NCBI GenBank assembly: GCA_002373855.1
Contig: DFKO01000066.1
Coordinates: 1 to 18,799 of the forward strand
Direction of reading: 5' to 3'
DNA from: Lachnospiraceae bacterium UBA3643
GTDB taxonomy: Bacteria; Bacillota; Clostridia; Lachnospirales; Lachnospiraceae
DNA length: 18,799 nucleotides
Shown here: piece after piece, positions 1 to 7,142 of the stretch
Numbering within the stretch: the stretch's first letter is position 1
How the letters are laid out: the number at the start of each line of letters is the position of its first letter
Program-made: the position numbers and the translations under genes
The notes under the pieces: generated by a model
Told to the model about the DNA's origin: nothing
The model's input: only the letters and a program-made list of their open reading frames with translations
The model's database searches: none

Positions 1-48
1 ACATCACAGATGGTAAGAACAATCAAGTACTTCGCAGAGCTTGCTTAA
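1..48 (+). CDS. gap: 3' end of type I glyceraldehyde-3-phosphate dehydrogenase (partial)
   Basis: The first reading frame gives TSQMVRTIKYFAELA and then TAA at 46-48. This matches the C-terminal helix of clostridial type I GAPDH, which typically ends in a WYDNE-(N/M)-SYT-x-Q-(M/L)-VRT-x-x-YFA stretch. GAPDH converts glyceraldehyde-3-phosphate to 1,3-bisphosphoglycerate with NAD in cytoplasmic glycolysis. Only 15 residues are visible, so the catalytic Cys and the NAD-binding domain cannot be seen. A strong terminator 42 bases downstream fits the end of a highly expressed gene. The identification rests on recalled family C-termini. Confidence 0.7.
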   Translation, partial: TSQMVRTIKYFAELA

Positions 49-89
49 TCAGCGGTCAGAGCGAACAAGTAACTAATTTGTTTGATTTC

Positions 90-123
90 AAAGGGCCTTT
101 GGCGTATGCCGGAGGCCCTTTTT
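90..123 (+). terminator. Rho-independent terminator of the gap gene
   Basis: AAAGGGCC (90-97) pairs with GGCCCTTT (114-121). The helix continues inward through T98-A113, two G-U wobbles (99/112, 100/111) and GGC/GCC (101-103/108-110). This gives a 14-bp stem with a GTAT loop (104-107). The T run at 119-123 completes a classical intrinsic terminator. Confidence 0.93.
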
Positions 124-148
124 CTGCCATATATAATGATATGTAAAT

Positions 149-208
149 AAAAAAATATACCCTCCCACGCATTGAGCTCGCTCTTAGCGTGGGAGGGTAT
201 ATTTTTTT
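149..208. terminator. Perfect 22-bp inverted repeat, bidirectional terminator
   Basis: The left arm (149-170, seven A's, then TATAC, then CCTCCCACGC) is exactly complementary to the right arm (187-208). The loop is 16 bases (171-186) and contains GAGC and GCTC, which could extend the helix. The A tract on one side and T tract on the other make it a terminator read from either strand. It lies between convergent genes: gap ends at 48 on plus, and the minus-strand gene ends at 262. Gap already has its own terminator, so this one mainly serves the minus gene. A degenerate third copy of the arm lies at 229-247. Confidence 0.9.
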
Positions 209-228
209 GTATTCGACAAAACTTAAAA

Positions 229-247
229 GCGTGGTAGGGAATATTTT
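229..247. repeat. Degenerate extra copy of the terminator right arm
   Basis: These 19 bases (GCGTGGTAGGGAATATTTT) match the first 19 bases of the right arm at 187-205 with 17 identities; the two differences are at 235 and 240. The copy lies just downstream of the minus-strand gene's stop codon. It could pair with the left arm at 152-170 as an alternative hairpin, or be the remnant of a duplicated terminator. Confidence 0.7.
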
Positions 248-261
248 GCTTTCGGCTGTTC

Positions 262-1299
262 TTAATACGGCTGGAACGTACTCATACCGGAGCCACCGAA
301 TGTAGGTACACAGTATACCGGTACATCCTCTCCAAAGCCTTCAAAGTATGTATATGTCGATGTACAGCATATCTTTGTGTAGACACCGGACGCGATGGTA
401 TCAACTGTTCCGTTGTCCAGATTTACACGGCGCAGGGCATAATCGTTTACATCTACGTTCTGATAAAAGATTACATTGCCGTAGAGGTTGTATGTATCGA
501 CACGCTCGGTCACAATCGTCTCGATGGAACCGTCTGAGAGTGACATGGCTTTTAGTGCGTAGTTGTCATCCAGGTCAAGGTAATATACTTTTCCGTTGTA
601 AACGGTAGGGAGATATACATTCAGCATATCAGATACAGTCGATGATATGTCCGTTGTAGTGCTGTATGAATAGAGGTGATGATCTCCGGTCACACCGCCG
701 TAGTAGATATTTCCGTTTGCATACCCGCCTATCTTGATATGGTCATTTATGAGGAGCTTTTCATCGGTATTAGATGTAGTGATCCTGTTTAAGGTGACCT
801 TTTCCGTACCGTTTGAATCAGTCTCCTCGGTGAAGTAGGTGTAATACAGATGATTGCCTATCAGCATCATGCTGTCTGTAGTACCTCTGGCCAGGGTAAA
901 TGTACTTTTACCTTTGATATCGGTTCTGTAAAGGCCACGGCCACTGGCTACATATCCAAGGCCGGCCTGGCTGCCTGTGGTGGAGGAGTAGTAATATACA
1001 TAATCGCCGGCAACATTGATAAATGAGATGTTGCCACCGGCCAACTTTCGTATATCAGTCTGCTCCGGTGTCATGACATACAGGTTGTAATTGTCATATG
1101 CATTGGCAAAATATACGAGACCGTTGCTCTCGGCAAAATATCCGCCGTTATATATATTACCAGTTGTATTTCCTGCAAGGAGCGGATCGTTGTCAGGAAT
1201 CTCATCTATCCGGGACGTTACTTTTTTTATAAATGCCAGCAGGACTATAATTGCCGCAAATATGACAATCGCTATTATTGCTTTGATTTTTTTATTCAT
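262..1299 (-). CDS. Membrane-anchored DUF5050-type beta-propeller-like protein
   Basis: A 345-residue protein of unknown function. Residues 1-6 are basic (MNKKIK) and 7-24 form one hydrophobic segment without a lipobox, so the protein is probably anchored by its N-terminus with the rest outside the membrane. Outside the anchor a unit recurs seven times: an aromatic pair (YF, YY or similar near 63, 102, 152, 199, 239, 278, 318), followed in most copies by an LYxx-like strand and a polar turn. A spacing of about 40-50 residues is typical of propeller blades. This resembles the DUF5050 family common in Clostridia, often found in surface or cell-wall proteins. There are no catalytic motifs. AGAGGA precedes the ATG. 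It is transcribed divergently from the GH2 gene. A binding or sensing role is a guess. Confidence 0.75.
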   Translation of the reverse strand: MNKKIKAIIAIVIFAAIIVLLAFIKKVTSRIDEIPDNDPLLAGNTTGNIYNGGYFAESNGLVYFANAYDNYNLYVMTPEQTDIRKLAGGNISFINVAGDYVYYYSSTTGSQAGLGYVASGRGLYRTDIKGKSTFTLARGTTDSMMLIGNHLYYTYFTEETDSNGTEKVTLNRITTSNTDEKLLINDHIKIGGYANGNIYYGGVTGDHHLYSYSTTTDISSTVSDMLNVYLPTVYNGKVYYLDLDDNYALKAMSLSDGSIETIVTERVDTYNLYGNVIFYQNVDVNDYALRRVNLDNGTVDTIASGVYTKICCTSTYTYFEGFGEDVPVYCVPTFGGSGMSTFQPY

Positions 1300-1338
1300 A
1301 TGATTATCCTCTGGGGTTTTCTTTTTACTTATATATTT

Positions 1339-1366
1339 ATTATAATAAAAATTGCAAAAAAATTAA
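1339..1366 (-). promoter_or_regulatory. Possible promoter of the minus-strand propeller gene
   Basis: On the minus strand a perfect -10 TATAAT lies at 1344-1339. A weak -35 (TTAATT, 1366-1361) is 16 bases away. The surroundings are very AT-rich. The -10 would place the start site about 33 bases before the minus-strand ATG. Confidence 0.45.
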
Positions 1367-1380
1367 TAACAAAGTGTTAA
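1352..1380 (+). promoter_or_regulatory. Weak candidate promoter of the GH2 gene
   Basis: TTGCAA (1352-1357) and TGTTAA (1375-1380) are separated by 17 bases. The -10 match is poor (3 of 6), so this is tentative. It sits in the 99-base divergent intergenic region. A GGAG at 1388-1391 lies seven bases before the start codon of the GH2 gene. Confidence 0.3.
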
Positions 1381-1398
1381 TTTAAACGGAGAAAATGC

Positions 1399-4179
1399 AT
1401 GAAATTTATTGATCTGAAAGGTGAATGGAAAGTCGTAACGGACAGCAGTGAATCTTTTGATTCATGGCCTGAAAATGAGTGGGACAAAAATAAAAATGTC
1501 ATCATGATTCCCGATTCGATTAATCATGGCAGGATAGGAACCAAAAATCATGATATACATACGGATCATCTGACCGATGAATATGAGTTTTACGGTAATG
1601 CATGGTTTTCGAGGGAGTTTGAAACAGATGATCTGTCAGGCAGGGATGTCATTTTCCATATAGAAAAAACGAGGATATCCACTGTCTATATTGACGGGAT
1701 CAGGTACGATACCCACGACAGTCTCTGCACGCCCCATTCCCATGTGATAAATACTCCGCTTAATAAAGGAACACATCGTATAGACGTATGTGTAAACAAC
1801 ACGAAATATAAGACAAAGGGCGGCCATATGACGAGTCCCGATACCCAGACAAACTGGACAGGAATGCTGGGGCAGGTGGGACTTGGCATTTATGAAAAGG
1901 AGCATATTAACAGTGTAAATGTATATGCCGTAAAGTCAGGGCCGGACAGAGCATATATTACAGTAAACGCGCAGACTACGGCAACATGCGGTGATGCACT
2001 TTTTACCATATACAGTAAAAATGCGGACAATCTTATGGATGCCATAATCAGTGTAAAGGATACAGTATCAGGGTCTGCACCTGTCGGAGAAGACGGCAGT
2101 GCGGTTTTTTCTGTTGAATTAAAGGGTGACAAATTATTCTGGGATGAATATGAGAGGAATCTGTTCTCATGCAGCGTCCGGCTCTCAAACGGTGAGGAGA
2201 AAGAGGTTTCGTTTGGTATCAGGACTCTTAAAGCAGAGCCCATGTGCCTGAAAATAAATGACACACCTGTTTATTTAAGAGGAAAGCATGACGGCATGGT
2301 ATTTCCTTTAACAGGATATGCACCAATGGATAAAGATGAGTGGATAAAAGTATTTAATACAGCAAAAGAGTATGGCATCAACCATTACAGATTTCATACA
2401 TGCTGTCCGCCTGAGGCTGCATTTGCAGCGGCCGATGAGACCGGCATATATCTTGAGCCCGAACTGCCTTTCTGGGGCACGGTAGCCGATGAAGGTGAGG
2501 AAGGATTTAACAGGGAGGAACAGGAGTATCTCATAAACGAGGGCAACAGGATCCTCGATGCATACGGCAACCATCCTTCTTTTATAATGCTCTCAATGGG
2601 CAATGAGCTCTGGGGATCTCATAAGCGGATAGGTGAGATGCTTGGCGGATTTAAGAAAAAAGATCCGAGACATCTTTATACAGGCGGTTCAAACAATTTC
2701 CAGTTTTATCCCACTGTCCAGGAAAATGAGGATGTGCTTGTTGCGGTCCGTTTTTCTAAGGACAGACTTTTCAGGGGATCGTATGCAATGTGCGATGCGC
2801 CACTTGGCTATGTCCAGACAGATGAGCCGGGCAGTATGAAAAATTATGATGAAGCCATAGAACCGGCTGTTGTAAGTGAGGGTACTGACGGTGGCGACGG
2901 ATATGTGGATATACAGTACGGTACGGGAGTCAGACGTGTAAAGGCAGGGGAGAGCAGTGAGATAATGAGTCCGATTACTCCGGTCATATCCCATGAGACA
3001 GGGCAGTTTTATTTCTATCCTGATTTTGACAGCGCGGATAAATATACGGGAAATCTAAAGGCTACATACCTTGAGGCATACAGAGATAATCTTAAAGCAT
3101 CGGGATTGTACGGTGACTACAGAGCATATTACAAAGCAGTGGGTAAACATGCCGTAAACTGCTACAGAGCCGATATCGAGGCGCTCATGATGTCTGAAAA
3201 ACTGTCGGGGTTCCAGATGCTTGACCTTCAGGATTTTCCGGGCCAGGATATAGCACTTGTCGGCATCCTGGATGCTTTTTATGATAATAAAGGATTTATC
3301 ACTCCGGATAAATGGAGGGAATTTTGCTCCGATACGGTAGTATATATATGTTTGCCCCGCTTTGTTTACACAGAGGGAGAAACGATAAATGCGGATATCA
3401 GGCTGATTGCTGACAGATTTAATAAAATAAAATCTGCTATCTTTACAATCAGACTTTGTGATAAAATGGGACAGATTGTGGCTGCAAAGCATCCTGATGC
3501 CATAGTTCCCGGAAAGAGAGTATCGTATGCCGGAAGTATCTCGTTTGATGAAAAACTTCGGACCGGAAAATATCATATAAAAGCAGAATGTGTCATAAAG
3601 ACTGACACCGATATGAAGACCATAAAATCAGACAGAGAGATATGGGTATATGAAAATACCGATACTGTAATAACCGAATCTGAAATAATATCAGGTGACA
3701 GGAAGATAAAAATCGCGAGAGATTTTGAAACTGCCCTTGCACTGAAAAAGCAGGGATTTGATGTAATATGTATACCCGAAATGCCGGAAGGCGCCATAGA
3801 AGGTACGTACTGCACTGATTTCTGGAATTATTCCATGTTTTCAAAAATATCGGAGAGCCTCGGAAGAAAGCTGCCTGTAGGTACACTGGGACTTTACATC
3901 AGAGAAAATAATTATCTTGATGGATTTGTTCATGACTACTATTCTACTCCCGGGTGGTATAATATCGTAATGCACAGCCATGCAATGGAATTAAAACCTG
4001 ATGAAAAAGCAGAGATAATTGCAGAAGTCATAGATAACCCTGTCAGGGCAAAACGCCTCGCACTCCTTTATATAAAGGATGGCATAGCTGTATGTTCGTC
4101 AAGGCTCTGGGAGATCGGGGATAAGCCGGAGGTAAGGGCTTTTGCCAAAAGTCTGCTTGACACAATCTGTAAAAAGTAA
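1399..4179 (+). CDS. Glycoside hydrolase family 2 protein, cytoplasmic
   Basis: A 926-residue retaining exo-glycosidase of the GH2 clan (beta-galactosidase, beta-glucuronidase, beta-mannosidase relatives); the substrate cannot be read from sequence. By position: jelly-roll sugar-binding domain about 1-170 (GNAWFSREF at 66-74), Ig-like domain about 171-280, TIM barrel about 281-645, Ig-like domain about 650-750, and a C-terminal domain 751-926. The acid/base candidate is E403 in GNELWG (401-406). The likely nucleophile is E533 in SHETGQ (531-536). The C-terminal stretch FWNYSMF to AEVIDN resembles the extra C-terminal domain of many large gut-bacterial GH2 enzymes. No signal peptide is present, so it acts inside the cell on imported oligosaccharides. 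GGAG at 1388-1391 supports the start. No transporter lies nearby; the LTA-synthase-like gene follows after 21 bases. Confidence 0.88.
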   Translation: MKFIDLKGEWKVVTDSSESFDSWPENEWDKNKNVIMIPDSINHGRIGTKNHDIHTDHLTDEYEFYGNAWFSREFETDDLSGRDVIFHIEKTRISTVYIDGIRYDTHDSLCTPHSHVINTPLNKGTHRIDVCVNNTKYKTKGGHMTSPDTQTNWTGMLGQVGLGIYEKEHINSVNVYAVKSGPDRAYITVNAQTTATCGDALFTIYSKNADNLMDAIISVKDTVSGSAPVGEDGSAVFSVELKGDKLFWDEYERNLFSCSVRLSNGEEKEVSFGIRTLKAEPMCLKINDTPVYLRGKHDGMVFPLTGYAPMDKDEWIKVFNTAKEYGINHYRFHTCCPPEAAFAAADETGIYLEPELPFWGTVADEGEEGFNREEQEYLINEGNRILDAYGNHPSFIMLSMGNELWGSHKRIGEMLGGFKKKDPRHLYTGGSNNFQFYPTVQENEDVLVAVRFSKDRLFRGSYAMCDAPLGYVQTDEPGSMKNYDEAIEPAVVSEGTDGGDGYVDIQYGTGVRRVKAGESSEIMSPITPVISHETGQFYFYPDFDSADKYTGNLKATYLEAYRDNLKASGLYGDYRAYYKAVGKHAVNCYRADIEALMMSEKLSGFQMLDLQDFPGQDIALVGILDAFYDNKGFITPDKWREFCSDTVVYICLPRFVYTEGETINADIRLIADRFNKIKSAIFTIRLCDKMGQIVAAKHPDAIVPGKRVSYAGSISFDEKLRTGKYHIKAECVIKTDTDMKTIKSDREIWVYENTDTVITESEIISGDRKIKIARDFETALALKKQGFDVICIPEMPEGAIEGTYCTDFWNYSMFSKISESLGRKLPVGTLGLYIRENNYLDGFVHDYYSTPGWYNIVMHSHAMELKPDEKAEIIAEVIDNPVRAKRLALLYIKDGIAVCSSRLWEIGDKPEVRAFAKSLLDTICKK

Positions 4180-4200
4180 TCTGAAAGGAGTATTGATAGT

Positions 4201-6510
4201 ATGTGGAATCTTTATTTTCCGCTATCAATCATTTATCTTGAAATAGTATTTATATTATCTGCGGGCATACCGTTATCACCATGGAATATCTTTGTGATGT
4301 CATGTTCCGCCATAGCATACGGATCCGTATGTCTGTTTTTGGGCTCTCTCTTTAAACACAGATTCGTAAACCGTGGTATAAAAGCATTTCTGCTTTTCAT
4401 CCAGGGCATAGCATTCTGCATTGTTTATTTTGTATTTCTGGAATTTCGTGTATTTTATTCAATCGCGACCATGACCAATGCGGCCGGAAATGCAATCGGT
4501 CAGTTTTCCTACAACATAAAAATACTTCTCCTTTGCCCTAACGGTATCATCCACATCATTTTGTATGAACTGCCGTTTATCCTGTATCTCATCATAATGA
4601 GAAAAGACAAGGCCGGGAGAGCGGGAAAAAAGAGCGTGGCACTGTGCATAATGAGTGCGGTACTGTTCTTTTCCCTTTATATGCAGTGCGTTTATTCAGA
4701 CGATATGATGGCCCATGTCTATACTGATGAGTACGGATTTGATCAGGCTGTCAGGACATTTGGCGTGGACAATGCGATCAGACTCGATATCGAGACTCTT
4801 TTGTTTGGACCAAAGACCTACAAGGGAGAAGACAGCGTAGGCGGATTTGTACTTGCCGATGTACCGGCGGCTACCACGGTGACAGCCCCTTCGTGGGTGA
4901 CCGAATATGCTGCAGGTCAGATGGCGGCTGCATCGGAAAATTCTGTCAGTGACAACGAACCTGTTGAAATAGTATATACACCAAACGTGCTTGATATAGA
5001 TTTTGAAGAGCTGGCAACGACGGTTTCAGGAGACCTACAGAGTCTTGATTTATACTGTGCTTCACTGACGCCTTCCATGAAGAATCCGTTTACGGGATTA
5101 TTCAAAGGCAAAAATCTGATAATCATTACCGCAGAGGCATTCTCCGCTGAGGCCATCAGGGAGGATATTACGCCTACTCTTTACCGTATGGCTACAAAGG
5201 GCATTCAGTTTACGGATTTCTACCAGCCTGCCAGTGCCGGAACCACAGGCGGAGAGTACGGAGTGATCATGGGTATGCTGCCTACATCAGGCGGTTCATC
5301 CATGATTAATACATCGAAGAAACTAAACTATATGACCATGGGATACCAGCTCAATATGCTTGGATACTACGGCATGGCTTATCATAATAATGATTATACA
5401 TATTACAGCCGTAATACCACCCATATCAATCTGGGATATTCAAACGGATATATGGGATACGGCAACGGTCTTGAGGAATTTATCACACCGACCTGGCCGG
5501 AATCAGATTTGGAGATGATAGAAGGCACACTGCCGACATATATCGATCAGCAGCCCTTTAATATCTATTACATGTCAGTCAGCGGACACAGTCTCTATTC
5601 ATACGGCAGCAATGCCATGTCCAGAAAGAACTGGGAAAAGGTGGAAAACCTCGAGTACAGCGATCTCGTAAAGGCATATCTGGCATCCCAGGTAGAGCTT
5701 GACTCGGCCATGGAATATCTGATAGCAGAGCTTGAGGAAGCGGGCATAGCAGACGATACGGTCATCGTCATATGTGCCGACCACTTCCCCTACGGACTTG
5801 ATTCCCAGTCAACTACAGGCGGTATGCCGGGACTCTCGGAACTCTACGGATACAGTATTTCAAACAATCTTGTCAGAGATCACAACAGGCTGATCATCTG
5901 GTCCGGATGCCTTGAGGATATGGAGCCCATAGTGGTAGATACGCCGACATTCAGCCCCGATATCACACCGACGTTGCTAAACTTGTTTGGAGTTGATTTT
6001 GACTCGAGATTACTGCCCGGCAGAGATGTATTTTCAGATGCCCAGCCCCTTATGTTTGACCTGTCATATAATTGGAAGACTGACCTTGGTACATATGTAT
6101 CCGGATCCTTTACGCCTGTCAGTGAAGACGTTGAGATACCGGAAGGATATGTCGACAGTATAAAGACGATTGTCAGAAACAAGATCAATTTTATGAAGAT
6201 GTGTGCCGCAACAGACTTTTACAGACATGTATTTCCGGATGCAGAGTCGTCCATGTCCCCTGTGACATACGGAGTGACCACATATACATGGAATGTAAAT
6301 GCAGGCGGAGGAGAGGAGACAGCCGACCCCGGCGCAGCAGCAGACCCGAACGCAGTGACCGATCCAAACGCAGTAACAGACCCTAACGCTGCTACAGATC
6401 CGGGGACAGTGGCAGACCCTGGTGCAGTACCGGTAACAGACCCCGGGACGGCAGCTCCCACTGATACTACGGTGACCGATCCGGCTCCTGCACCGGCCAC
6501 AGAAGGGTAA
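4201..6510 (+). CDS. LTA-synthase-like membrane sulfatase-fold phosphoglycerol transferase
   Basis: A 769-residue protein related to LtaS and other membrane phosphoglycerol or phosphoethanolamine transferases. These take a head group from a phospholipid such as phosphatidylglycerol and add it to a glycolipid or polysaccharide outside the cell. Five hydrophobic segments (about 4-21, 28-50, 61-81, 106-133, 145-162) match LtaS topology. The extracellular sulfatase-fold domain spans about 300-670. Likely metal/catalytic residues are E312 (ITAEAF), T348 in TTGGEY (the family's TSDSEF site), H463 (VSGHSLY), and D527-H528 (CADHFPYG). Oddities are a long linker (163-300) and a low-complexity Asp-Pro/Ala/Thr tail (701-769). 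AAAGGAG ends ten bases before the ATG. It is probably cotranscribed with the GH2 gene. The exact acceptor is unknown. Confidence 0.85.
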   Translation: MWNLYFPLSIIYLEIVFILSAGIPLSPWNIFVMSCSAIAYGSVCLFLGSLFKHRFVNRGIKAFLLFIQGIAFCIVYFVFLEFRVFYSIATMTNAAGNAIGQFSYNIKILLLCPNGIIHIILYELPFILYLIIMRKDKAGRAGKKSVALCIMSAVLFFSLYMQCVYSDDMMAHVYTDEYGFDQAVRTFGVDNAIRLDIETLLFGPKTYKGEDSVGGFVLADVPAATTVTAPSWVTEYAAGQMAAASENSVSDNEPVEIVYTPNVLDIDFEELATTVSGDLQSLDLYCASLTPSMKNPFTGLFKGKNLIIITAEAFSAEAIREDITPTLYRMATKGIQFTDFYQPASAGTTGGEYGVIMGMLPTSGGSSMINTSKKLNYMTMGYQLNMLGYYGMAYHNNDYTYYSRNTTHINLGYSNGYMGYGNGLEEFITPTWPESDLEMIEGTLPTYIDQQPFNIYYMSVSGHSLYSYGSNAMSRKNWEKVENLEYSDLVKAYLASQVELDSAMEYLIAELEEAGIADDTVIVICADHFPYGLDSQSTTGGMPGLSELYGYSISNNLVRDHNRLIIWSGCLEDMEPIVVDTPTFSPDITPTLLNLFGVDFDSRLLPGRDVFSDAQPLMFDLSYNWKTDLGTYVSGSFTPVSEDVEIPEGYVDSIKTIVRNKINFMKMCAATDFYRHVFPDAESSMSPVTYGVTTYTWNVNAGGGEETADPGAAADPNAVTDPNAVTDPNAATDPGTVADPGAVPVTDPGTAAPTDTTVTDPAPAPATEG
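6322..6441 (+). repeat. Coding tandem repeat: Asp-Pro hexapeptides
   Basis: Roughly 18-base units encode [A/T]DP[N/G][A/T][A/V] six times in a row (ADPGAA, ADPNAV, TDPNAV, TDPNAA, TDPGTV, ADPGAV). More irregular TDP units follow to the stop. The codons vary between units (ccc, ccg, cca, cct for Pro), so the repeat is kept at protein level rather than being a fresh DNA duplication. It forms the C-terminal tail of the LTA-synthase-like enzyme, expected outside the membrane. Confidence 0.85.
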
Positions 6511-6541
6511 TATATCATAATGCATATAGCATAAATTGAGT

Positions 6542-6570
6542 TTGCCCATAAAGGGATAATTTAGTATAAT
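6542..6570 (+). promoter_or_regulatory. Sigma-A-type promoter upstream of the GNAT gene
   Basis: TTGCCC (6542-6547) and a perfect TATAAT (6565-6570) are separated by 17 bases. The start site would fall near 6577, about 60 bases before the GNAT start codon. I see no hairpin terminator between the LTA-synthase-like gene and this promoter, so read-through from upstream is possible. Confidence 0.7.
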
Positions 6571-6614
6571 TAACATGTTATGCAGTAAGATTGTTATAAA
6601 TGATTTATGCATAA
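6571..6614. promoter_or_regulatory. Two 10-bp palindromes at the start site and leader
   Basis: TAACATGTTA (6571-6580) directly abuts the -10 and covers the expected start site. TTATGCATAA (6605-6614) lies in the leader. Both are perfect 10-bp palindromes, with centres 34 bp apart, close to three helical turns. They could be operator half-sites or chance in AT-rich DNA. Confidence 0.3.
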
Positions 6615-6638
6615 TTATTTATATGGGAGATGTTTTTG

Positions 6639-7118
6639 ATGGCTGACGTTTCGGTCACTCTTAGAGATATTGATGAGGACAATTGGATGGATGTGGTTTT
6701 GCTCACTACATCCGATGAGAAGGAACCAAGAGTCATTGAGGAATATGTGGCATCAAACGCCCTCTCGATATGTCAGGCCCTTTACGAGGAAACCTGGATT
6801 ACAAAAGCTGTGTACTGCGGTGTGAAGCCTGTAGGTTTCGCCATGTACGGGTACAGCAGTGACAGAGAAGAATATGAACTCTGCAGGCTTATGATAGACA
6901 GGAATCATCAGGGTAAGGGTATCGGATCAATTGCACTTTCACTCTGCCTCGATGAGCTGTTTTCCATAGACGATTGTGACAGGGTATACCTGCAGGTACA
7001 TAAAGACAATGAGAGAGCAAAGCGTATATATGCCAGACACGGTTTTAGGGATACCGGAGAGATGACAGGCGATGAGCAGATTTATGTCATAGATGAAGCT
7101 GACAGAAAAGATATTTGA
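6639..7118 (+). CDS. GNAT-family N-acetyltransferase, diamine/spermidine-type
   Basis: A 159-residue cytoplasmic acetyltransferase using acetyl-CoA. I chose the ATG at 6639 over the in-frame ATG at 6630, because the only ribosome binding site (GGGAG, 6625-6629) abuts 6630 but is nine bases from 6639. The acetyl-CoA pyrophosphate loop is NHQGKGIG (89-96), preceded by the LCRLMID strand (81-87). A family tyrosine is Y131 in AKRIYARHGF. The middle (VASNALSICQALYE, then PVGFAMYG) resembles the BltD/PaiA group that acetylates spermidine or diamines. The exact amine substrate is an inference. It leads the next gene group, 24 bases before the CheC-like gene. Confidence 0.82.
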   Translation: MADVSVTLRDIDEDNWMDVVLLTTSDEKEPRVIEEYVASNALSICQALYEETWITKAVYCGVKPVGFAMYGYSSDREEYELCRLMIDRNHQGKGIGSIALSLCLDELFSIDDCDRVYLQVHKDNERAKRIYARHGFRDTGEMTGDEQIYVIDEADRKDI

Positions 7119-7142
7119 TTTAGAAGTATTGAGAGGGAAATT

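Noticed and set aside
348..608. A plus-strand frame opposite the propeller gene
   Set aside because: Arg/Cys/His-rich composition with no family resemblance; the minus strand has the anchor, repeats and ribosome binding site.
3055..3576. A 173-codon minus-strand open frame inside the GH2 gene
   Set aside because: It is antisense to the conserved GH2 barrel and C-terminal region, without a recognisable domain; a shadow frame.
6511..6541. Possible terminator after the LTA-synthase-like gene (ATGC/GCAT near 6520-6533)
   Set aside because: The stem would be only four base pairs with no T run, too weak to call.
6064..6612. A 182-codon minus-strand open frame opposite the LTA-synthase-like gene's end
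   Set aside because: It lies antisense to a well-supported coding region and its Cys/Arg-rich product mirrors the Asp-Pro repeat DNA; no ribosome binding site or family resemblance.
6630..6638. Alternative GNAT start three codons upstream
   Set aside because: The GGGAG at 6625-6629 directly abuts this ATG, leaving no spacing, whereas ATG 6639 has nine bases.
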